Shown: one piece after another, positions 10,621-24,780 of the stretch | How positions within the stretch are numbered: position 1 is the stretch's first letter | How the letters are laid out: each line of letters starts with the position of its first letter | DNA from: Otis tarda | Lineage: Eukaryota; Chordata; Aves; Otidiformes; Otididae | Direction: 5' to 3' | Assembly: GCA_026413225.1 (NCBI GenBank) | Contig: CM048555.1 | Coordinates: forward strand, 77,941,785 to 78,005,784 | Length of the DNA stretch: 64,000 nt | Notes under the pieces: generated by a model | Database searches by the model: none | What the model saw: the letters and a program-made list of their open reading frames with translations, nothing else | Told to the model about the DNA's origin: nothing | Position numbers and translations under genes: made by a program

Positions 10621-12920
10621 AATTTTGGTTATACATAAAAACTCCAGCAGCAGTTATATCTTCTCCCTTGGAAGCCAGGCATAAAAACAACAGGGCACTG
10701 AAGAGAAACTAAATGAAGACAAACTCAACAAAGAATGTATTAATTAGAAACAAGACAATTAGTCTGAAAATTAATTTTGTGAATTTCAACCTGACAGCAT
10801 TTTCTTAAATTCAAGTTTTATAGTTGCTCAATGTGCTTGTATTCTACTCTGGATGCAAGTGTGCAATAATGTGCTTTTGTTAATGGATTAGAAAAGCTGA
10901 ATATGCTGGCTTTGCTGCATATGTAATATAGCTGTATTATTTACGTGTTAAAAAAAAGGTATTTTCCTTTTTCAGTATGAATTGTACGCCACTTGAAGAA
11001 AATTGTACTATTATAAAATATTATCTAAAAGTCTGAAATATTTAGTTTTCATTCAGTTGTTAAGTAATTGTGTAATTTGTTTTCATTCAAAATTGAATCA
11101 TTTTGACTTGCACAGCTTTTAGTAAAACACGTCTGATTATTGTCTTGCAGCTAAAAAGACTAATAGTGGACCAGCTATTAAACCTACCAAGTAATGAGTG
11201 CTGAACATTAAAACAGGCGCATTATGGATACTACCATATGCTTTGAACTGAACTTTGAGAGTTCCTATAAATTTCTTCTGATATTAAAAAGTAAACTGTC
11301 TCTCATCTGTAACAATCTGACATGTACAGAAAACAGATGGCTTGGAAGGCCTTACAAGTTTTCTCCATAAAGAAGTGTTAAAAATGAAGCATATCGTCTA
11401 TTATTTTCCTGTGCCCTTTTTATCACTTTCTGACTAAACAGAAAAGTGATCTATTACAGGCCAGTTGCCCATACTGTGACATTTCAGATGTGATTATCAA
11501 AATGCAGCACACTGATGGCTGAGGTTTTTTAAATGAATGTGACAGGAGTTAGCATTTCATAAGCGTGCACTCTGTAATCTCAACACTGCAGTAATTCTTT
11601 GGGTTGTCTGCATGCCACAGTGGGAGTTCCCACAACTCCATGGCACAAATTTTAAATTTCTTAATCTATACGAATCTACAGGCTGCTACTGGGGATTTTT
11701 CTCAAAGTAAAGAAAAAAAAAAAAAAGAAAGTATCTTTTAAATGTAGTGTACTTTGCAAAGTGAAGCTTTCATCCAAGTTGAAAATCTACCAGTTTGCTG
11801 TATCTAGTGTCTCTCAGCAGCTGCTCTCCTCAAGGAGAACATCTTTAAGCTATGTGAACTGCATAGAAGAAAGCACATTAGTAATCAAAATCTGGATTAC
11901 TCTTATTAATCTTTGCTTTGGTATTGATCAGACACAATGACACGGCAAAGGGAATTGCGTTGACTATCAAGAGATTGAGACTGGAGAGACCAGAAAGCAA
12001 TACATCTCTGAAAATCACTGACTAGTACACCAGGAAGTAGAAGAAGTTACTAGTTTTGACCACTGCTCAGAAGAAACTTCTATTATTGTCACTTCCTATC
12101 ACTTTCGTCTTTCTTCAGGGAAGTTAAGACCAAAAACTTCAAGGGGTGATAAGTCCTCGCTTATTGGATTACTCCTCTGTCTGAATGTATAGCGGTATCT
12201 GACTGCTGGGTTATACAAACCTCCGTAATGCAGATATGAATCAGTAATAGAAAATAAGAGTATCTTGTATGCTTATACAAGTTAGCTGCTTAGAAGGCAC
12301 AGTAACAAACCTATATACGTGCTTGCAGAGCATCAGCATGAATCATGTATTGACCTCCATGCAGAGACCTGCATCTCTGTGTGATTCTGCCGATGACACA
12401 AGCATCAGGTGTGTTGCTCTATTGGAGGCACTACTGATGTATCTTTCTCTATAGAGAGTTTTTAAGGTTTTCTTCACAAACTCTGTATGTTGCTTGGATT
12501 CCCAAATAACTATTTTACAGCTGTTTTGTATGAGAGGCATGAGGGGGTAGAGGGAGATGACCAGTGAACTGTTCAGATTTTCACTGTTCCAATTTATATC
12601 TCCTCATAATCCTTTTATAGAGATTTTTGTATTCACTGGGGAGCACTAAAACAGAAATCTTTTTGCATAGACCTATTCAGTTTGAGGTTTTTTACATACA
12701 CCAAGGAAAATGGACTTTCTTCTGTATCAAGGGAGCTTTTTCAGACTTATTATGAGATGGAGTATTTAATGGACGGATTAGAACACACAGGTGATGGAAA
12801 TACCAAAAACTACCAAGGATCAGCCATGACTGTAAGTTGAATAGCCCATATATGACTGTAAGTCTTCTACTTGTTTCCATTTACTTCTTATTGTATGATG
12901 GCTTTTGCACACTAGCAATT
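10621..12920. other. Unique AT-rich DNA
   Basis: No gene, RNA gene or repeat recognised. A short A run lies at 11711-11725. Short open frames near 12269-12540 and 12692-12880 lack any family resemblance. Confidence 0.55.
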
Positions 12921-13000
12921 ATTTTATTTTATTTTATTTTATTTTATTTTATTTTATTTTATTTTATTTTATTTTATTTTATTTTATTTTATTTTATTTT
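12921..13000. repeat. (ATTTT)16 pentanucleotide microsatellite
   Basis: Sixteen uninterrupted ATTTT units, 80 bases. The perfect array suggests recent length change. A frame reading through it gives a repeating FILFY peptide that is not a gene. Confidence 0.98.
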
Positions 13001-16000
13001 CTCCAATTGTTTTTGGCAGCAGAGTAGCTCATTCTACAAAGACTCAGACAGGTGAGTTGGTGCCAATTTCTTATGTCAAGCTGAGTAGCCTTTATCTGTT
13101 ATGCTTTGATTAAAATACAAAAGCACATAAGTTACTTCACACACACAGAGGCCGTTCATCGCTTCCAGGTGTCTTCAGTATTATTCCATGGTAGACAGTG
13201 ATTTTAGGTCTCTTCTGCTGTTTGGGCTATTTACTTCTAGGAATAAACCAAACTCTGTGATATCTAAAGAAGTCAGAGAAACATGTTTTGTTATTACTAA
13301 GCTAGCTGTAGAAAAGTAATGCTATAGATTGATATATCAATGGGAATATATTATTTTTTTTCACCCAAGTGGTACATAAAATCTGTAAATAATACATGAA
13401 AAGACCACAATAGAACTATTCAACGTCACATAAAAATATGGTTATAAAACATGGAGGAGGGGAAACCGGTGATCTGAGTCCTCTGTGAATATTTAGCTGT
13501 ATTGTAAGTAACAGAGAGTATTCTATTAATGTTGCAATCCAACACGAGTTTTATGGGAACACAAAGCTTTCTGATAATAATTTAGATTAACTAATCTGTG
13601 ACATTGAGGAAATCTTGACCAAAACTAAAAACAATATTTGAGGGAGATGTTGATCTGCTAAAAGCATAAAATAGGGGTAAGATAAGACAAATTGGTCATG
13701 TGTCCTCTCTTACCTTGTAGGAATAGCTGAGGCACCTAATCCATTTTCTGTTTCTTAACAGCCTGAGGAAATAGCATCTTTAGCCTTATATTTTATTCTT
13801 GATGCACCGTGCACTCTACAGCTGGTTTGACAATAAAATTATAGTTTTGCTTAGATGAAGTCTTTTGGAAACAGCAATTTTTTTCAACTCTTCAACATAA
13901 ATGTTACCTCTGGAAATGAAATTATGGAGGGTGAATGTGCTGTTGAAAGATTTGAAAGGAATTGAGACTTCTGCTGGGAGAGGGAGGGGCATTAAGGGAT
14001 CACTTCTGTCCCACCTCATTTTCTCCTACCATAATACTTTAAATTCACTATACCTCAAAAGAATGTGTGTGGGGGTTTTGGTTTGTTTGTTTTTGCTGCT
14101 TTATTTTTGTTTTAAGAAAAGTGTTGTGGTAAAGAATTCAAAATTTTGCAGCATTTAGAAAAAAGCTATGTCAACCTTAGGGTGTAGATACAATAGTGTA
14201 ATGTATTATTTAAGTCTACTAAAATATAATAAGATTCTGCAGTGCACACATAGAAATCCAAATTTTGAAGTCTCTAATTTTTCATGCACACATATCATAA
14301 TCTATTTGATTTTACAGTTTGGCAAACTGAGAACATCCATTCTACCCCACTGTGAGAAACACATTAACAGCTAGGGAATCCAGAATCAAAACATGCTGTG
14401 TTGTAAATTATTAAAGGAGGGCTGTTTTTTCCTGCTAACCCATTGATTATGCGTAGTGATGGGTTGGCATGGTGCGCTTGAACCCATACATCAGCAAGTT
14501 CTGTCAAAATTAGTTATTCATGGATAGTAGGCCAATATATGCCTGGAATCCTTATTTCATCTGAAATCCTGTGGTAAGCAAAATGGTTTCCATTGCCACT
14601 TTATCATTAAATTGTGGATTTTAGACTGCATCATATTTTCTGTGTGTGCATGTCTGAAAAAAAAAATAATTTATCTTGTAGAAGATAATCTTTCATTTAC
14701 ATGTTTTTACAGTTCTACACCAACATAGGTAACAGCTAATCATAAATTTCATGTTAATTCGTGAGAATTTTTATACCTCCTGTTGATTCCCTGTTTCACA
14801 TTTTGATTTGAATGATGGCAGTAGGTATGCCATCAACTGATAACTTAGCCTCTGTTCTCAGGTTCTTATTCAGATGAATGCTTTGGTATTTCCAACATCA
14901 GGCTGTGCATTTGCAATGCCCCATTATAGGCACCAGTGTCATCCTAGTAATCGGGTACAATTATACTTTTTTTTTAATTTTATGTTTATTTTTTATGTTT
15001 TGATTTTTCTTTCATAATTATGATGCTTTTTAAGGAATGGAAGTGGTATGAGATATATTTATTGCAGTTTTTTCTCTTTTTTTTTTTTCAGTTCCCTTAT
15101 TTGGTCTCTATTTCACAAACATCTTTTTGCAAAATCTTTACTGTCATATGGATGGGGGAAAAAAAAAACCAACTGAAAATGCAATGTTACATAGGTTTCT
15201 GGTTTTTCATATACCTTCAGAAAAAAAAAAATACAATGAGTGTAACCATAGCTAGTGTTGGTGCTATTCACTGCATTGTACCACTGTAAAAGGCACTAGA
15301 TGATGACGATATATATGCAGTGTATGAATTGGAACTAACGCACGGATTAGAATTTGCTTTGCAAATCTAATAGCAGGCATCTACAATGCAGTATCAAAGC
15401 TTACATTATAGCCTCCAGAGATAAGCCAACAGTGTCAATAAATATAGTTTAGCGAGTACAAACCCTGAAATGATAAATGGACCCATAGCTGAGTAGCTCA
15501 CTAAACTCTGATCACCCTGCTTGCTCACAAGATCTGATGATAATGGCAGCTTTGACACTGCATTGTAGATTAGTGAACTTAAGTGAATTTTGTCCATGGT
15601 GTGGAACAAGGGGAATAAGGCCTTACTCTGCATCCACCTGACCAACTGATGTCTCCAGTTATGCCATCTTTTTTTGTTAGATTTTGGCGGACCGGGGAAG
15701 GGAGAGGAATTAAGGGGAAAACTCATGCTGAAGCGAAGAGCTAGACTGAAGGACCATGTAGCAAGGTGAATAAACAAGATCCTTAAAAAGGTAAAAATTA
15801 TCCAGTGCCCCAATGGCGTTTCCCTTTGACTTGTGCAAAATTTAAATCCTTAAAGGATAACCTCCAGTGGAGAATTCAGAGAAATTATACTGAAAGCTTG
15901 GGAGGTGAGATAGAATTTGCACTAGTATAAATGACAAGATTTTTTAAAAAGCTTTGTTTGTTTTTTCTGTCCTTATTCTTTTGTTATGTGGCCTTCCGTC

Positions 16001-17172
16001 ACTATAATTCTCTCACATCATTCAGTGAAATGATCCTTGGTAGTGGGAATTGAAAAATGCACGTTACAGAAGTGAACATGCAAGCAGGTTGCTTTATGCA
16101 ATTAATTATTCAAGGAAATGCGAGGCAGAAAACTCAACCTAGTAAAACAATCAGGTAGATAAGCAATTTATTTTCTGGGAGAAGAAGATTTAAAGTTTGG
16201 CTTTAAGCAAGTAAGCAGCTCTTCTCACGGCAGCAAAGAGTAAGGAATGTTATGCCTTCTGCTAATAAGTCTCTGAATTAAAAAAAGCAGAAGTTAATGC
16301 ATGGAAGATAGTGTACATCATAGAGTAGTTTATAGCTGCAAATTAATATTAAACTATGAATGGCATAGAGGGGAGAAGAACTGAAGTGTAGATGTGACCT
16401 GTCATTTTAATCTCTTCAAGAAGGGGAATTTCTTCTGTAATGCTTTCACCCTCATTAGAAAACACAATTTTAAGCGCATGTATTAAAATATATGTGTATA
16501 ATTTTATCTTATGAAATTGTTTATAAATGACTGAAGCCATGCACCGTGGGGGTAGAGTCATAAACATTACTAATGGAGAATACAGATGCCTACCAATACA
16601 ATTGCGTGCTCCTTCCCACGCTGCAGGACCATTCCCTGTAGAGGAGCTGTCAGTGGTTTGCTGGCAATATTCTTCTTTCCTCTCAACATGCAGAGGCACA
16701 AGCCTATTGTCAGCACAGCTTCTGGAAGATTGGTAGCCCAAATTACCCTGTTTCTTTTGGTTTTGATAGGCAACTGAACATAGGTTGAGCTTCCTCTTTA
16801 TTTGTGGAGTTCAGCATTTTCCTATGAATGGTATCCTCCCCTGGTAAAGGTTATGAAAAATCCTTTAATCTATGAATTATAAAGTTTTCCTGCCTTTGCT
16901 GTAGAAAGAGCTAGCAGGATTCTGGCCTAAAGGGCATGTTATCTATAAATATCGTGTATTAAGATGAAAGAAGCTTCTGGATGACATTGTGAGGGAAACT
17001 GGTCTCTTCACTCTAACGTTGGCTTAAACCAGGTGAGGTTTGATGTTATGAGACAGTTGTCTCAGATTACTAGTATTGCTCTGTTTCAAAGGATTGAAAC
17101 TTAGCCCAACTACTCACAAACCTAAGCTATGTTACTTGTGAGAGTCTTGTTTCAGAGTTAACATTGTCCAGG
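13001..17172. other. Unique AT-rich DNA
   Basis: About 4 kb without a recognisable gene or repeat. Frames of 130-135 codons on the minus strand (15406-15813, 16349-16741) have no start context, domain or codon pattern that I can support. T and A runs occur near 14970, 15070 and 15220. Confidence 0.5.
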
Positions 17173-17490
17173 TGTCATGGCTAAGCCCCAGCCAGCAGCT
17201 AATCACCACACAGCTGCTCGCCCACCCTTCCCACTTCCTGAGGGAATGGAGGAGAGAAAATATAACAAAAGGCTTGGGGAGGAGGGGATTGAGATAAGGA
17301 CAGGGAGAGGTCATTCAGCAGTTATCATCACAGGCAAAACAGACATGGGGAAAACCAATCCAATTTACTGACAATAAAACCGAAGTAGGATAATGAGAGA
17401 CAGAAGAACACCTTCTCCCCATCCCTCCCCTCCTTGCCATTCTCTAACTTCACTCCTGACTATCTCCGCCTCCTCCTTCCCCCCACCCCA
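17173..17490 (-). mobile_element. Truncated older LTR related to copies A and B
   Basis: Starts TGTCATGGCTAAGCCCCAGC, an LTR terminus of the TGTCATGGTTTAA type seen in many bird ERVL-like LTRs. It then follows the order found in copies A and B: a GAGAAAATATAA segment, GAGATAAGGACAGGGAGA, CATCACAGGCAAAACAGAC, GGATAATGAGA, and a C-rich stretch of CCCCTCC type. Similarity fades near 17490, and the other terminus and duplication are not visible, so it is truncated. Minus orientation is by alignment with the two solo LTRs. It is more diverged from A and B than they are from each other, so either older or another subfamily. Confidence 0.75.
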
Positions 17491-20400
17491 CTTATTCTAA
17501 GTTCCAGTTTTAGTTTTGTTCTGAAGGAACCTGGATTCTTTATGTATAGTTATTTGTGTTTTATGTGATGTTCAGCAATTGTACTCTAACTGGAAGGCTA
17601 GATTTCCTGAGTTTGTCAATATAATATCTTCTTCTCCACTTTAGAAGAGCTACCAAATATCTGAATGCATAGGCTGTGTCCTATTCCTTGCTATTTTGTA
17701 GTAAAATAACCACAAAAAAATAAAATCAATGGAAATCCTAAACTTCTTTTCAATTATATTTACTAGCATCATCTTCTGTCTCACATCTGGCTTCCAAACT
17801 TACAATAGTAACTTCAGACTAGTATCTTGTTGTTCAGACCCATCCAAGAAAAGACATCAGAAACAAGACAAACCAAACAGATTTGGTAACCAGAGGTTGC
17901 TACTGGCTCTCTGAAACTATGCCATCTTGTGTATGGGATGATTTAAAATAACAAATATGTTCTAAGGAGAGGGAGAAGCTAGCAGATTACGAAGTTTTCT
18001 GGGAGGTTAGCACTATGTCGCAATGAGCACTGGGATGATTCAGCTGCAGAAGTGATCCTTCTCAAAGGGAGAATCTGTGGACTTTGTTAGAACAATCACA
18101 ATACTTTACAAACGTCTTTCAACCATGATGTAATAGAATACCAAGTGCATGTGGAAAAGGAAGTAGAAAAATGATGACATAATTGTTGGAGTGTTCCAAA
18201 GTTACATGAAAGGACAGACAAAGAGAGGTCAACTCCAGGCAGTAATCTCTGGCCTGACTCTTGAAAAAGACCAATAGTTTCATATTTGAAAGGATTTAAA
18301 AAGTGGGGAGGGGATGAGAGGATCAAGATCAACCTTTAGTTAAATTTGTTCCATCTCACTGAGATCATGTAAGTGAAAGTTCCTAGCAGATACGCCTTTT
18401 TCATTGTAATGCTAGAGCTTTATTGATTAGCTCCTCACAATTTAACAGCTGACCTGACATTGAGCCAACAGCTGCAACAGAAAATTTTTTCACTGTGTAT
18501 TTTCTGTTCACCTGTTGTGAACATTGTAATAAATGTGAGTTGAATGTTACATTAAAAGCCACAATTTTATGAGAAAAATGAGAAAACAGTGTTTGAAATC
18601 TTGCCCTCCTGGATCAGATCAGAGTTTCCAGCAGCCTTAACAGGGTAACCTCATGTTTCTCACAGTGGTCGACATTCCCGCTTAGGCAGGGACCATGAGA
18701 AAAAAGACAAGCATAGTATGACCACAACGTGCCTTTCAGCAGTGAGGAAGGTAGGGATTGCTAAATTGGAGACTGGGCTCCTGTACTTCTTATTTATAGG
18801 TGGCAATTTATTCAATATATGTGTTTTACCAGCTACAGGAGTTACTCCTTTAGCTTGACAGGAGGGCATCTGACAGAGAGCCTGGATTCAGTATTCATTG
18901 AAAATACCTGAAGTGCCTGCAGATCTGAGGATCATACTGACTTCAGCTGGGGTTTTGGTTGTGAAATGATTGTTCTTTCTTTCAGCTGCCACCAGTAAGA
19001 AATCTGGGTAACAATCTTGCATGCAAAACCACTTTTTTCCCCTTCTCTTTCTGCCAACCACCTACCAGTAGAAAATAAGGCTTGACTATCCTTGGCTAGC
19101 AAACAAAATTAAGAAAGTGACTGCCACTTCATGATTTTATAAATGATTGCCTACCACTGTAGTAAGTAATTATCACTTTTGTGCTTTAATGCAATTGATT
19201 ATATATGTCATCTTATACAAGTGCACTTCCATAGCTACAAGTTGAGAAGCAGTAGTGATTAGAAGGGCAGGGGTGCCAAGTCCTCTTCCTATGACTTATG
19301 GGTGGAATGTGCAGATTTGAATATATTGATTGTACTCACCTCTCTTTTCCTGAAGCAGCTTTCCCCTTAAAAATTACCCTTACAACATCTAGAGGCACTG
19401 AATATAAAACTCAATGCTGACAATGTTGGTATCTTGCTTAAAGTGTTGCTTCTTTTTTGTTTTCCCTTTTTTTCCTCTTTCTCGTTCTTCTAAATGTGAT
19501 CTAAATGCCCTACGTGAACAGACTAGCCCTGGCTCTCTGGTTTAGGAAAGCAAGCTTAGTAATTACAGTCACTGGCAGACTGGACTATTTTTGTGTTTCC
19601 TAGGTTCCTGTGTAGTATTTTGCTTTCACTGATGGAGGAAACCTGTAAAATATGGCCAGGTGGTTTATGAATAATGGATGATTTAGATGCCTTCAAACTC
19701 ACGACATAATCATTCAGAAGGACATGGCATTGCCAATGTTTAGGGCATTTAACATCAAATGTTCATAAACCTAGTAAAATTTATATTGCATCTCTAATTA
19801 CCAAATACATCTCATCAGTTTCTGTCATTCACAGCAAAAATGTGAAAAGTTGGCAGTTAGAGCACTTTACTACTCTGTTTACTGAAGGGCAATCTTTATG
19901 AATTTACCTCTGGAGAGTAAAAGACTTCTGACTTTTTCAGTGCTACATCAGCTTCTCTGTCTTCTCTTGCATACAAATACTTTTTCTGATGCTTCATTAT
20001 GAAGTGAACTGCTTTAGAAGTCACCATCACTTTTATATGGGTAACAGTGCTGAATGATTAAATCCTATTGTCTGCACTTTCTATAAAAGTCATTAAAGTG
20101 GAAAAGAGCTATCTCTAAATTGAAATTCTACCTTCAAGGTCATTATCATTTTACCTCTTCTACCTTGTCTGACACAGACTGGTGTATACTGTAAAAGTAG
20201 AAAAACATACCCAATTTCCAATTAAAAAAAAAAAAAAAAAAAAAGCAATACAATTTCTGCCTAGTCAGAAAATGGGAAAGTATCCATCAGCATATTACTC
20301 TCACAGTGTTTAGTTTTCATGTCAATGACCCATAAAGCTATTCTCACAGCCATCCATTCCCCCTTTTTTTTCCCTACATTATTGTTTGTTCATCATCAGA

Positions 20401-21596
20401 GTTTTATAGCTGTGATGGTGAAGATCAGTCTGATTCTGTATCTTTCAGCAGAATAACCCCAAAAACATAATATGAAATGCAGGGAGGGATATGTACCTTA
20501 AGCTCTAATTGTTCACCTGTGTCTTAGACTCATTACTAATCCTGCATGTTGATTATAGTGATATCAATGAGATTTTAATAGCTTTGGTGGGTAATATGTG
20601 CTTCAACACTTAAACAGAAGTGAGTCTGTGTGTTAGCTGGCATCCACCACCTGGGATTTTCTAGTATTGAATATGGGTTTAATAAAGTAAAGAAAAATAA
20701 GGAATACCAATGCCCTCATACACAATCTCTGTTTCTGCAGAAAATTACTGGAGCATGTTCAGTGGAATTGGTCTACCTGAGGGTGAGAAATATCCTTTGT
20801 CAGTCTAGTGAAGTAATCAATCAAGAACTGTAGCAGCTTTTGCACATTCTCCATATCACAGCACTAGCTAAATATAAACGCGTAGTCATTTTGCTTGTAC
20901 CTAAAGCAACAACCTGCAGGAACTTACTCTCACAACACCGTTATCTTATCCAAACTCTGTGAAATCAAAGAGGTGTCACAAGGAGAAGCTGAATTATCTG
21001 ACTGGTAGGGCATTAGATTAGGACTCTGGGAAGCAGGGGCCTAAGTTAATCTTTTGCGAAGGGGAATCTAAACATTAGATGTCTCCAAAGTAATTGCCCT
21101 AAGTACTTCAAGGGGACAGTTCATTTGACCCAAGACATCTTACTTCTGATGTGATTTGCTTCCCTCTACCTATTGATTAAAAGGGATATAGTAGCTTTGA
21201 ATTTAAACTGTTTTTTTAAGTAGTGAAGTAAAAGCGAGGAAGTCCTGCTTATCTGCTCTCACCAGCATTTTGCAAATCTTCACATTTTCTCTCCGCCATT
21301 TGCTTTTCTTTATTTAGATTTGAAGCTTATCCAGGGCAGAGGAGGTTCAGTTTCTTTAAAAAGGCCTGTTGCAATGGGATTACAATCTCTTTTTGGGTAC
21401 TTAGAGGCTACTGTAATACATATTGCAACAAAAGCCCATCTTCAGATTTAATCTCAAGAGTTACCTTGTATATATGCACATTCACACATCTGTATATTAA
21501 ATTAATGAAATAACGTTCTTTATACTTGCTAAGGTCGATGTTTACTGTAAAGTAAAATCTTCAGTATTTCAGCCTAACCTGAGTCCATTGCACTTG
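17491..21596. other. Unique AT-rich DNA
   Basis: No gene or repeat recognised over about 4.1 kb, apart from an A run at about 20223-20244. No open frame exceeds 80 codons. Confidence 0.5.
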
Positions 21597-22310
21597 TGCA
21601 ATGCCACAGGCTTGGGGAAAAATGGCTGGAAAACTGCCCGGTTGAAAAAGACCTGAGGGTGTTAGTCGAGAGCCAGCAGTATGACCAGGTGGCCAAGAAG
21701 GCCGAGAGCATTCTCGTTTGTATCAGAAAAAGTGTGGCCAGCAGGAGCAGGGAAGTGATCATCCCCTGTACTTGGCACTGGTGAGGCTGCACCTCTAACA
21801 CAGTGTTCAGTTTTGGGCCCCTCGCTACATGAAAGACATTGAGGTGCTGGGGTATGTCCAAAGAAGAGCAACAAAGCTGGTGAAGGGTCTGGAAAACAAG
21901 TCTTATGAGGAGCGGCTGAGGGAACTGGGGTTGTTTACTCTGGAGAGGAGGTGGCTGAGGGGAGACCTCATTGCTCTCTACCTGAAAGGAGGTTGTAGTG
22001 AGCAGGGTGTTGGTCCCTTCTCCCAAGTAACAAACAACAGGACAAAAGGAAACAGCCTCAAGTTGCGCTGGGGGAGGCTTAGATTGGCTATTAGGAAAAA
22101 TTTCTTCACCAAAAGGGTTGTCAAGCATTGGAACAGGCTTCCCAGGCAAGTGCTTGAAGTCCCCATCCCTGGAAGTATTTAAAAGATGTGTGGATGTTGT
22201 GCTTAGGGTCATGGTTTACTGGTGGACTTCGCAGTGTCAGGTTTACAGTTGAACTTGATGATCGTAAAGGTCTTTTCCAACCTAAATGATTCTATAATTC
22301 TGTGATTCTA
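21597..22310 (+). mobile_element. CR1 LINE, 5'-truncated copy (second subfamily)
   Basis: Starts at CACAGGCTTGGGGAAAAATGG and ends GATTCTATAATTCTGTGATT. It covers the thumb-side and C-terminal coding part of ORF2: GCCAGCAGGAGCAGGGAAGTG, GGTGAGGCTGCACCTC, then the frame 21829-22182 reading [32 protein letters not shown] and [17 protein letters not shown] frameshift separates the earlier codons from this frame and an in-frame stop follows the IPGSI segment, so it encodes no working protein. The 3' UTR carries GGTCATGGTTTACTGGTGG, shared with 33357 and 50631, which places these three in a subfamily apart from the others. The overlapping 212-codon minus-strand frame is an antisense artefact. Confidence 0.93.
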
Positions 22311-24756
22311 ACCCTTGAAGTGAATTACAACTGCTGTAAAAGATAAGTAATGGGTGAATAGCAAACCATGCCAGAGTGCATAACCTAAGATCTCTGGACA
22401 TTTGAGAAAATGAAAAACAGAATTATTGCCTGTGTAACTCTCCTGCCTCAGTGTGACTCCCTTTATTCTTGAAATCACTGGCTACAGATGATCAGGCTCT
22501 TCCTGTAAATCACAAAATGTTCTTACTTGCATACTTATGTACTTAAACAATGATGCACAAAAAGATAAAAATCTTAGTAAAGCATTTTTAGTAGGAGTAC
22601 TTTCAAACATGCACAGTGATTGACTTACCTTTCCTCCATCAAAAATACTTGGAATTTTGTTGTGATTTTAGTGGCAGAGATCTATATTTGTTGTCAAAAG
22701 GCAGGAGAATCATAGCAGTGCTGGTAACTCAGAAACGCTCTACTCTTGAATTCATGTGCATTCGTATGCAACCAAATTTCTAAATCAATATTATGGAAGT
22801 CATGGTTCAGAGTAATTGTTGCAGCCTGTGCCAATGTTCTCTCCACCTTTCTGAGCACCCTTGGATGTGATCGGGTCATGAACTGTGGAGCAGGTTAATT
22901 TTTCCTGAAATCCAGTCCTTCCTGCTTTGCATATCAGGGCTATAGTAAGGAAATACATGGCTTACCTAGTAAAAAAGTTGCTAATTTCTTCTCCAACCAA
23001 CCAAGTTTATCTTTCACTATTATTCTGTGTGAATTTAACAATCTGGAATGGACTTAGTGTTTATTGGAATGTGGAGATGGTTGGCTTGTGGGATTTTTAA
23101 TTTGGATTTCTTCTGTAAGGAGTGATAATTTTAATAATCTATGAAAAAGTTATACACACTGAATTTGCTGCAGTGACTTTCAAACATTCAAAATATGGCA
23201 AGGCTGATAACAGTTTTAACTAGCTGGGCTTTCAGCATGCAATTTTATGTTCAGCTACCACAGTTAAAACAGAGAAAGAACAGGGTTGTATCTGGAGTGG
23301 CTACAGAGCAGCTGAGGTCACACCTGGCCCAGTCTGCAAAGGAGCCTTAATATTCCCGGATGCCAACCGGCTGTGGCTTCTTTCTGACATTATTGCTTCT
23401 CATAGAGATGCTGCTCATTGCTGGACCTGTTTCTACTAGAATCAAGAGCTGATTTACCTGTTTACAGTGTTGAATTTGAACCATTGTAATCAGATACTGA
23501 AGTTCTTTGAACTCTGTGAACATGCAAGGATTTTTCCTCTCTTTTCTTTCCAGTATATTGGTACTTGTTTATATCAGATTTATCTTTAGGTTTTTACAGT
23601 CTCCTTTCCCAATTGCATACTATTATCACCACTTTATGTTAATGCTCTCCCTAGCTGCCTGTATTATCGCCCTGCCATTTATCATCTTATCGTGTGTGAT
23701 CTACGATACTCATTAGCTTCCTATTCTCAGATCACTTTTTGCCTTCTCAGCATGCCAGATGACCCTTTTATCACTCATCCATGTTTCACAGTCAGCCTAG
23801 ATAATGTTTCATCCTTCCTTACTGTTCCCTTAGCTTTTTATTTTTGTGCTGCTTATTACTGCTTGCCATTCATTTCTCTTCAACAAGGCTTCTTTTAATA
23901 CTTACTCAATTAGACCACATTTTTGCTAGTACTCCAACAGTTGTCTTCATTGCCAGGATCGTACGTTATTGATTTATATGGCTGAATGTGTTAAAGTATA
24001 TAATTCCTAGCAATTTTCTTTCTCCATCAAGTTTATTTAATCTACGCTCTTCCCAGTCTCCTCTTCAGACCAGACTTCATATTCATGAGGCTAACAGTAC
24101 ATTAACTGCTTAACTCATTGATTCTTACACCTCACAAAGTGCTTCATCCATAATCTTACACATTCTGCTTGAATTCAGCCAACTTGTAATTCTTGCTCTG
24201 GATATGGCTACTTAGAGCACTTGTTTAACATGTATTTTAGACAATTTATATGCCTCAGTTGGTACTTTTGCGGCCCCTGCATAAAATGTTTTCAGCTCAT
24301 TGGTTCCAAGGTACTTAAACTTCTATTTCCCAAAGCTCCCTTCAAGTTTTACAATTGCTCATGTGAAATAATGAACTTTAAAAAAAAAAAAAAATTAAAA
24401 AAAAAAAAAGAGAGAAAGGTTGTTCCTGTTGTTGCTGTTTTATCCTAAAGATCTTTTCATTAACAGCATGACTTTTGGGGGCTGGCAGACTTGTAGACTT
24501 TTATATAAGAATCCTTTTCAAAAAGAAGCTTTCCTTGGTCCTATGCAAAACACCCTCAGTCTCACAGGGTTTTTGATAAAGTAACAGCTCAGATATCTGT
24601 AAATCTAATATTCCTCATGAAATTTCAACTGCCATGTGCAAACAAATCTGGATATTGCACAAAATGCCATAAACTATATAATAGGATGACAGGAAAAAAA
24701 AATGGAAAAGAAGATAAATTGAAGATATTTTTTGGCTAAGCAAATCAATCATTGAG

Positions 24757-24780
24757 CCATGATGTTTATGTACATCATGG
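24757..24780. repeat. Perfect 9-bp inverted repeat (hairpin)
   Basis: CCATGATGT and ACATCATGG flank a 6-base loop. The stem is perfect but short, so it may be chance; no T run follows that would suggest an RNA terminator. Confidence 0.6.

Noticed and set aside
12837-13055. Open frame with repeating FILFY residues
   Set aside because: It is a translation of the (ATTTT)n microsatellite.
15406-15813. 135-codon minus-strand frame as a gene
   Set aside because: No recognisable domain, no supporting exon structure and no retrocopy hallmarks such as a poly(A) end; length is plausible by chance in a 64-kb window.
21574-22212. 212-codon minus-strand open frame
   Set aside because: It is the antisense of a CR1 ORF2 C-terminus, whose sense strand gives recognisable CR1 protein motifs.
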